DNA from: Ampelomyces quisqualis
Taxonomy: Eukaryota > Ascomycota > Dothideomycetes > Pleosporales > Phaeosphaeriaceae
NCBI GenBank assembly: GCA_018398575.1
Contig: JAGTXZ010000010.1
Coordinates: 1 to 64,000 of the forward strand
Direction of reading: 5' to 3'
Length of the DNA: 64,000 nt
Under the pieces are notes generated by a model, which made no database searches, was not told where the DNA came from, and was given only the letters and a program-made list of their open reading frames with translations. How positions within the stretch are numbered: the first letter of the stretch is position 1; each line of letters begins with the position of its first letter. Shown here in pieces: positions 56,031 through 64,000 of this stretch. The position numbers and the translations under genes are program-made.

Positions 56031-59000
56031 CTAAAAGCGCAGACAAGAGTATAGTAATATAACACTAAAAGAGGATAAAAGATTTTAACAATTCTAGAGA
56101 AAATAGCTAGACAGAAAACTTATTACTATACACACTATTGTTAATAAAACAACAGTTACTTCTACAATAATTAACACTAGGTGTTTTACTTATACTATAA
56201 CCTTAACTAAGTTTATTTATAAGAATAAGTTAGAGCGCAAGTTAATAGCTCTAAGAGAAATTATTAGAATTACTAGAGCCTAGTCTTAGATAAAGACAGC
56301 TGTCTAGATAAGAATTAACATTAATAGGCACAAAGAGACACTATAGGCCTATAAACTAGATAGAGACAAGAAATATAACCTAGTCTTAGGTTAACTATAG
56401 ATAAACTAGTACAATGTTACTATTACACTAGTAAAGAAATTAATATATATCTACTCTACTTAGACATAAGTTAGAAGCTAGAAGAAAAGAAAACTTCTTT
56501 TACTATAGAGTATTACAGTAGCTGCGTACTTAGCCTAGCTATAATAGAACTAGAAAAACAAATTTATCTGCCTTTACGCTGCGTTAATAGCAGATATCTA
56601 AAAGGCTTTCAAAACTAAGCTTTAAGTAGATCTTAGGTTAGTGCTCTTAGATTACCTAAAAGAGAAATATAAAACCTTTCTACGCAAGAAAGCAGACTAA
56701 CTCCCTTTAGTAAAAGGACTTACTATTAATTATTTTATTAAGCTAGTAGAAAAAGATAGAAAGACTGCAGAGGTGCTGTAGGGCCTACTATACAGCATGT
56801 TAAGAGAAGAACTCCTTGTGCTCTAAAAAGAGCTTACCTTTTACCTAGACTGTAGCTTTATATAGGTAAGCTAGTTAAGCGCCTTTGCACTAGTCCTATT
56901 TATAAAGAAGCTAGAGAGGGGCCTGTAGTTCTGTATAGACTACTAGGCTCTTAACGCAATTACAAGGAAGGACTAATACCTACTCTTACTTATCTAAGAA
57001 ACCTTAGCCTAAATTGCTAAAGCCAAATAGTTTACTAAAGTAGATGTTATCTAAGTATTTTACAAGATTAGAATTGCTAAAGAAGATAAATAGAAGACAG
57101 CCTTCTAGACGCGCTTTAGCTTCTATAAGTAGCTTATAACACCCTTTAGACTTACAAACGCTCTAAGTATGTTCTAAAGATATATTAATTAGATACTAAG
57201 GAAACACTTAGATAATTCCTATTTAGCTTATATAGACAATATGTTAATATACACAAGTAGGTTTAAGGCAGACTATAAGAAAAAGGTAAGGCTAGTAATC
57301 TAGAAACTTAGGGTAGTAGAGTTACACCTTAATATAGGAAAAAGCAAGTTTAGTATAAAGAAGACTAAATACTTTAAATTTATTATTAAGGCTAAGAAAA
57401 GAATAAGTATAGACCTTAAGAAAGTAGCTGCTATACGTTCTTAGGAGCCCTCTAAGATAGTTAAAGAGGTCTAGAGCTTTGTTAGCTTTGCTAACTTCTA
57501 CTAACAGTTTATAAAAGACTTCTTAGAGCTAGCTACTCTACTAACTAGGCTAACTAGGAAAGGCGTAGCCTTTTACTAGGGCTCTAAACAACAAATGTCC
57601 TTTAATAAGCTAAAAGAAGCTTTTGTAGCAGAACTATCTCTAGTAAACTTTAATGTAGAGCTAGAGATAGTAGTAGAATACAACGCCTTAGGATAGTTAA
57701 CTAAGAGAGTGCTGTCTTAATATAGTAGGGACAGACGCCTTTAGGCTGTAGCTTACTACTTAGTAAAGAACACAGCTGCAGAAGCTAACTACACTATCTA
57801 TAACAAGAAGCTGTTAGCTATAGTTAAGTGCCTAGAATAGTAGAAAACTAAACTTTAGAAAGTAAAATATTTTACTGTACTTACAGACTATAAGAACCTA
57901 GAATACTTTGCTACTATATAACTACTAACAGAAAGATACGTCTACTAGGTAAAGTTTCTTAGCACGTTTAATGTTAGATTCTAATACTACTTAGGAAACG
58001 TTAATAGCAGAGCAGATACCTTTTCTAAAAAAGAATAAGATCTTTTTTAAGGAAGAGTAGACGCGCAGGTATAGTCTTAGACCTTCTAATTATTTACTTT
58101 TACTTTAGAAACTAAAGATAAAGAAGACCTAGTACTTACTACTTCTTTTACAGCTTAGCTAAGAGATTTGCTATAATAGAAGGAAGGAGAAACAGAGTAG
58201 CTCTAAAATGTACTTATAGATAAAGATACTGCGTTAACTACTTCTTTTGCAGCTTAGTAGAGGGATACACTACTATAAGAGAAGAAAGAAACAGAGTAGC
58301 TCTAAAACGTGCTTATAGACAAAGATACTACGTTAACTACTTTTCTTGCAACTTAGTAAAAGAATGCACTACTACAGAAAGAGAAAGAAACAGAGTAGCT
58401 CTAAAACAGGCTTATAGACAAAGACGCTATAATAAGAGAAAGAGACGTTGCTTAAAGCTAGAATACTAAAGATTACTCTATAGTTAGAAAAGAAGCGCTC
58501 TAAAATGTACTTGTAGATAAAGACGCTGCGTTAAGGGAAAGAAATGTTATCTATAACTAAGGTGCTAAGAAGCTTTCTGTAGTAGAAGATGCTCTAGATA
58601 CTACTAAAGAAACTGTAGTACTATGCAAGACTACGCCTAAGTAAAGTCCTTACATAAATAAACGCTCTAAGAGACTAACAGAGCCTGCTATTAAGAAATT
58701 GTAGAAATAGGCTGTTTATACAGATAAAGCCTACTAATTAGCAGTTAACGCTGTTAGAATAGGATAGCAAAAATTCTCTCTGCATCTAAGCCTAAAAGTT
58801 TCTCTAGTAAAGTACAGCTTAGATAACTTAGAACGCCTACTCTATAAGAAGCGTAAATAGGTGCTAGAATGTATAAACCTATAAACGCATATTATCTTAG
58901 AAGCACATAACTCTCTAATTACTAGGCACCTAGACAGAGAAAATACATACACAATATTAGTAAGAGACTACTTTTAGCCTAAAATATCTTTAAGTATCTA

Positions 59001-60230
59001 GCAATTTGTTTAGAACTATATAGTATATAGTAGAACAAAGCCTTAGAGAGAACTTAAATAAGGACTACTACGCCTACTCTTGCTCTTAGTCTAAATATAA
59101 AAGAAATTGTTAGTAGACTTTATTATAGGCCTTCTACTAAGCTATAGAATATTACACCTTATAGTAGTTACTAACTAGCTAAGCAAAAACGTAGTGCTTA
59201 TGCCTATTCTAGACCTAGAAGTTCTTACTATAGTTAAAGCATTTATTAAACAGGTAGTTACATACTACTAGCTTCTAGACGCTATAGTGTCTAACAGAAA
59301 GTTACAATTTGTAAGCAAATTCTAGTCTTTACTTTATAACAAGCTTAGAATATAAAGAAGAGTCTTAACAGCATACTACCTTTAGATAGATAGCGCTACA
59401 AAGCAAATAAATAGTATAGTAGAAGCCTACTTAAGGGCTTTTATAAACTAAGACTAGTTAAACTAGGCTGCTCTATGCCTACTAGTACAAATTATAATAG
59501 CTAGACAAAATGCAGCGTCTATAGGTATTAGCCTATTCTTCCTTTAGCATAGTTACAACACAAACTCTATTTAGTTAGACCTAGAATAGACTGCAAAGAA
59601 CTAGCACTAGTCTAGCAATAATAAAAGGGCTACTGCTAAAGTAATAGTAACTAAGATAAAAGAAATAATAGACTATATATAAGTAAAGATAGCAGAAGTA
59701 TAGTAAAAATAAGAACGCTAGGCTAATTACTACAGATAGAAAGCCTTAGAGCTTTATGTAGAAAACAAAGTATAGCTCTAGTATAGTTACTTTATATCTA
59801 ACAAAAGACCTTTAAAAAAACTAGATTAAAAGAATAGAAAGTATACAGTTATAAAGGTTATCTCTCCCTACGTTGTAGAACTAAGCGTACCTTCTAGAGT
59901 GCACCTAAGATTCTATATTAACTGCCTCTAGCTTAATGCAGGGAATCTACTCTTGCACTAAGAGTCTAATAACTAGTAACTAAAAGTAATAGTAGTAAGT
60001 AAGGATAAAGCTAATAACAAGTACTTTGTTAACTATATCTTTATAGAATAATAAAAGAAGAAAGGGTAAGGTATATAGCTATAATACTTAGTAAAATAGG
60101 TAAGATATATAGAACTAACGTAGGAACTGTAAGTAAATATTACTAACACTATAGCCTTTGCTAAGTAAATAAACAACATAAAGATATAATAAGACTTAAA
60201 TAGGCTGTTAGTAGAGCAACTGCCTACCTT
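56030..60230 (+). pseudogene. Gypsy A pol (protease, RT, RNase H, integrase, chromodomain)
   Basis: RT at about 56,790-57,480 contains the motifs ALNAITRKD and FTKVDVI, and the catalytic box at 57,229-57,240 reads YIDN instead of YIDD. RNase H follows at about 57,540-58,050 (ADTFSKKE at its end). Integrase occupies about 58,880-59,950, with its zinc-binding cysteines changed to Tyr (NYIVYSRTKP). A chromodomain-like stretch (YLVKxVRYIELTxE) ends near 60,170. Trp (TGG) and Gln (CAG) positions are repeatedly TAG. Confidence 0.85.
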
Positions 60231-60299
60231 AACTACTAAATAAAATATATTAGTAGGGAAAGAAAGTAAGAAGAAGAGCTAAAAGTGTGTATAGTAGTG

Positions 60300-62200
60300 C
60301 TAGAAGAGATAACAGCGTTATGCATAGAAGAGATTAGTAGAAAAAGGACAAACTTAGGATAAGCACAAGAAGAACCTAAGGCATAAGAAATAATATAGTA
60401 GCACACTTAGTTGCGTTTAGAAATAATGCTTAACACTAGAAAGTAACTAATAGAGGAAATGCAAGAATACTATAATAGACAGAGACAAGAACTAGAAGCT
60501 TTAGCAAAAAGCAGAGAAGGAAGAAGATGCTTATATCTATTCTATTAGCTAACCTATAACTACTTTAACTAGTTAACAGTAGAGATATAACTAGTAGTTA
60601 ACTATCTTTAAGAACTAGACACAAGGAACCTAAATACTAATACCTAAGAACTAATGCAACAGTCCTACTAACTACTTAAAATAACCTAGGAATAGAGAGA
60701 GAAGAGTCTAGAAGCTTAGCGCTAACAGATTAATAGCTAAAGAATGTAAAAAGAAGAGCTTAGATTAACTCTAGAGATCTAGCTACTTAAGCTAGGTAAT
60801 AGTTAGTTAAGACACAGCATAACATAAATCTTTAAAAGGTCTAAGAAAACTTAAAGAAAAAGTATAGAATTCTAATACTTAGACTGCGCTAGACTACAAG
60901 AACTAGCAAGAATAATAACGTCTATAATAGAAGTAGAGCTACAAGAACCTGTAAGCCTAAGGCATAAAACGTAACATCTATTCTAATATATAAGTAGCAT
61001 TAAGAAATGCAAGACTAGTTTTATAAGGTCTAGGCTTAGTAATAAGATAAAGGTAGAGACTATAACAAAAAGTCTATTACTATAGAAATTGCTTATAAGC
61101 GCTATACAGAAACTACAGTAAGAACACTATACGCTAGAGCCTACCTCTCTACTGTTAGAGAGCGCAATAGTTACTATTACTAAACAATTAGTCTTAGCCT
61201 ACACCTTTGCGTTATATGTAGGCTTCTTATAGATATTAGACTCTATTATATTAAGGTAACAGAGCAGCCTATTAGTAGTGCAGAGGGCGTTACTAACGTA
61301 AGAAACCTAGAAGCCTACGCTAAAGATCTGTATATTATACTCTTTAGCCTAATTAAATATTAGTAGAATGTATATAACGCCTTAGGAAAACAAACCTTAA
61401 CAGAAGAGAAACAAATTAAAAAGAACTTACATTAGTGTAAAGCTACTGCACGCTAGTGCTAACATTATTAAGCTTATAAATAATAGTGTCTTACTTAATA
61501 AGGAGCTGCTAAAGGAGCTAGTAGATGTCTACTAGAATATTAACCTTGTTAACCTTACGCGTTAGACTCTAGTAGCTAGACTTATTGCTACTATAAGACT
61601 TTGCCTAAGCAGCTCTAAGCTTATTAACAAAGTTAGACTAGAGACTAGTAATTGTATACTGCGTTAACAGCTACTTAACTTTAGAATTGTAAGTAAGCGC
61701 GTTACAAAGCAAAATAACTATAATCTTAAAGTAATTATTAATCTAGAAAGTAATTAGAATTAACTAAGAAAGTAAAAGAATATAGTAGTTAACTTACAGG
61801 CCTGCACGTAATATAAGCGTTCTTGCACTAAGAGTAAGTGCTCTTACTGCAAGTAATCTTGCACTTAGACTTATTACTCTTAAGCTAAGTAATAGCGCAG
61901 CCTAAACAACATAGTAAGTTAAGCTTAGCTTTAATAATAATATCTAGTCTGTTCTATTACTAGTTAGTAACATGCCTAGACCTAGCTTAGCGCTTTAGAT
62001 GTAAAACTTATAATAGAGGAGTTAGTAGCACAACACTTAGCTAGAGAACTATAAAAAGTGCATAGACTTAGTATCTTTGCAAATAGCAGCACAGGCGCAA
62101 GAGATATGTAGGTTAATAAGAGAGGTAACGCGTAAGTAAGTGTATAGAAGGTAAAGCTAGTGCAGTATATAGTACTACCTAAAAAGAGAAGTAAAGGTGC
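60300..62200 (+). pseudogene. Extra ORF of Gypsy A downstream of pol, Cys-rich end
   Basis: After the chromodomain, about 1.9 kb still has protein-like composition on the plus strand, with long helical stretches (RLQELARIITSIIEVELQEP, SANIIKLINNSVLLNKELL). It ends around 61,806-61,866 in a cysteine cluster with spacing C-x6-C-x4-C-x2-C-x3-C. It is broken by TAG/TAA. I do not recognise the product; most Gypsy elements have no sense ORF here. Confidence 0.5.
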
Positions 62201-62283
62201 AGAATAATAGATCTAAGTAAAGTAATTTTTATTTTAATAGTTGCGCAGGTCTAAGCGCACCTAGCGCTAGAGTAAGAGGATTA

Positions 62284-62500
62284 TGTAATAGGCTGCTACT
62301 TAGTTAGTCTTTAGTTACAGAAAAACCTTAGCTCTCTAAACTAAAATACTAAAAACGCTCTGAACCAGAATACTAAAAATGTTCTAGACTAGAACACTAA
62401 AATCCTCTAGACTATAAAAACCCTTTAGGTAGCAATTAGGATAGGACATAAATTTACGTCTTTATTTCCTAGCATCTACTCTTAGAGTCTGCCTCTTACA
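62284..62500 (+). repeat. Gypsy A 3' LTR
   Basis: 217 bp, TGTAA...TTACA, followed by the target duplication GTTCT. Confidence 0.88.
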
Positions 62501-64000
62501 GTTCTAGTTTAGAACCTTTTTAGTATTCTAGTTTAGTAAGCTAAGGTTTTTCTATAACTAAGGACTAACTAGGTAGCAGCCTATTACATAATCTCTCTAC
62601 TCTAGCGCTAGGTGCACTTAGACCTGCGTAACTATTAAAACAAAAATTACTTTACTTAGATTTATTATTCTGCACTCTTACTTCTCTTTTTAGGTAGTAC
62701 TATATACTATACTAGCCTTACCTTCTATATATATTGCTTGCGTGTTACTTTTCTTATTAGCCTACGCATCTCTCTTGCACGTGCTGTTATCTATAAAGAT
62801 ACTAAGCCTACGTACTCCTTGCAGCTCTTCTACTAAGCGTTACGCTATTAACTTCTTTACTATAAGTGTTATATTTAAGGCGCTAAGCTAGGTCTAGGTA
62901 TATTACTAACTAGTAATAGGATAGACCTAAGATTATTGTTAAGGCTAAGCTTAACCTACTATATTGTTTAGGCTGCGCTATTACTTAGCTTAAAGGTAAT
63001 AAGTCTAAGTGTAAGATTACTTATAGTAAGAGTACTTACTCTTAGTGAAAGGACGCTTATATTGCGTACAGGCCTATAAGTTAACTACTATATTCTCTTA
63101 CTTTCTAAGTTAATTCTAATAGCTTTCTAGATTAACAATTACTTTAAGATTATAGTTATTTTACTTTGTAATGCGCTTACTTATAATTTTAAGATTAAGT
63201 AGCTGTTAACGTAGTATATAATTACTAGTCTTTAATCTAACTTTATTAATAAGCTTAGAGCTACTTAAGCAAAGTCTTGTAGTAGTAATAAGTCTAGCTA
63301 CTAGAGTCTAACGCGTAAGGTTACTAAGGTTAATATTCTAGTAGATATCTACTAGCTCCTTTAGCAGCTTCTTATTAAGCAAGATACTATTATTTATAAG
63401 CTTAATAATGTTAGCGCTAGCGTATAGTAGCTTTACACTAATATAAGTTATTTTTAATTTATTTCTCTTCTACTAGAGTTTATTCTCTTATAGCGTTTCT
63501 ATATATTCTACTAATATTTAATTAGGCTAAAGAGTATAACATATAGATCTCTAGCGTAGGCTTCTAGGTTTTTTACATTAGTAACGCTCTCTGCACTACT
63601 AATAGGCTACTCTATTACCTTAATATAATAGAGTCTAATATCTGTAAGAAGCCTACGTATAATGCAAAGGTATAAGCTAAGACTAACTATTTAGTAATAG
63701 CAACTATTGCGCTCTCTAATAGTAGAGAGGTAGGCTCTAGTATATAGTAGCCTTGCTGTAGTTTCTATATAGCGCTTATAGGCAATTTCTATAGTAATAG
63801 ACTTTCTATTATAGTCTCTACTTTTGTTCTATTACTAAGTCTAGACTTTATAAAACTAGTCTTATATTCCTTAATACTACTTATATATTAGAATAGATAT
63901 TGTGCTCTATGTCTTAGGCTTATAGGTTCTTGTAGCTCTACTTCTATTAAAAATATTAATATTCTTGCTAGTCCTTATAGTCTAGCGCAGTCTAAGCATT
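62501..64000 (-). mobile_element. Element C: rest of its LTR and 3' internal region, runs off the window
   Basis: The rest of the split LTR occupies 62,501-62,588 (ends AGCCTATTACA). From 62,589 to the window end the sequence is the reverse complement of 60,874-62,283, the 3' internal part of Gypsy A. Element C is therefore an A-family copy in opposite orientation whose body lies mainly beyond the window. Confidence 0.88.

Larger units (their letters stand above)
47455..62500 (+). mobile_element. Gypsy A: Ty3/Gypsy LTR retrotransposon, split by Gypsy B
   Basis: Two 217-bp LTRs (47,455-47,671 and 62,284-62,500) both run TGTAA...TTACA and are flanked by the same 5-bp GTTCT (47,450-47,454 and 62,501-62,505). 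The internal region is 47,672-47,799 plus 54,901-62,283. The plus strand encodes gag with a zinc knuckle, RT, RNase H, integrase and a chromodomain-like end, then a further ORF. Every domain is broken by in-frame TAG/TAA. By eye, the LTR pair differs only by transitions. Excluding Gypsy B, the element is about 7.9 kb. Confidence 0.9.

Overview
The window is the left end of a filamentous ascomycete chromosome. The likely source is a Dothideomycete and plausibly the Pleosporales, but I cannot name a species from this sequence. The evidence is TTAGGG-type telomere repeats at the extreme left, many short (45-120 bp) spliceosomal introns in the genes, AT-rich retrotransposon blocks carrying a strong RIP (repeat-induced point mutation) signature, and a subtelomeric secondary-metabolite cluster. 

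Layout. (1) 1-132: telomeric tract with eight perfect CCCTAA units. (2) 133-12,610: AT-rich, gene-less block of decayed transposons. It holds a Gypsy fragment capped directly by the telomere, an unidentified decayed minus-strand coding sequence, an 81-bp and a 26-bp tandem repeat array, a second decayed Gypsy element and solo LTR pieces. (3) 12,619-44,600: normal-GC gene island. (4) 44,606-64,000: a second AT-rich block in which LTR retrotransposons are nested four deep. The last 3 kb form a large inverted repeat that runs off the window. 

Gene island. The telomere-proximal part (12.6-22.4 kb) is a terpene-type biosynthetic cluster: a short-chain dehydrogenase, a class I terpene cyclase related to the cyclase half of chimeric fusicoccadiene/ophiobolin-type synthases but with no prenyltransferase half, two cytochromes P450, and a rhodopsin-like 7TM protein with a doubtful TM2 region. 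The middle part (23-40 kb) is mostly conserved or housekeeping: three unidentified conserved-looking proteins, a DUF1308 protein, an SRP9/21 subunit, a secreted GH31 alpha-glucosidase, PRP19, a SIM-rich RING protein resembling SUMO-targeted ubiquitin ligases, a PHS1-type 3-hydroxyacyl-CoA dehydratase, a carboxymuconolactone-decarboxylase-like protein and a BMT6-type 25S rRNA methyltransferase. The distal part (40-44.6 kb) is sparse and decaying. It has a truncated MFS transporter pseudogene and a small secreted eight-cysteine protein, an effector candidate. 

The transposon blocks give the clearest new structure. Gypsy B (47,800-54,895; 299-bp LTRs differing by 14 transitions and no transversions) sits inside Gypsy A (47,455-62,500; 217-bp LTRs). 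Gypsy A sits inside the LTR of an opposite-facing copy of its own family (element C), and C sits inside an older B-family copy. Five-bp target duplications are visible for the two youngest insertions. Gypsy B also carries an antisense reading frame with a C-x2-C-x6-C motif between pol and its 3' LTR.
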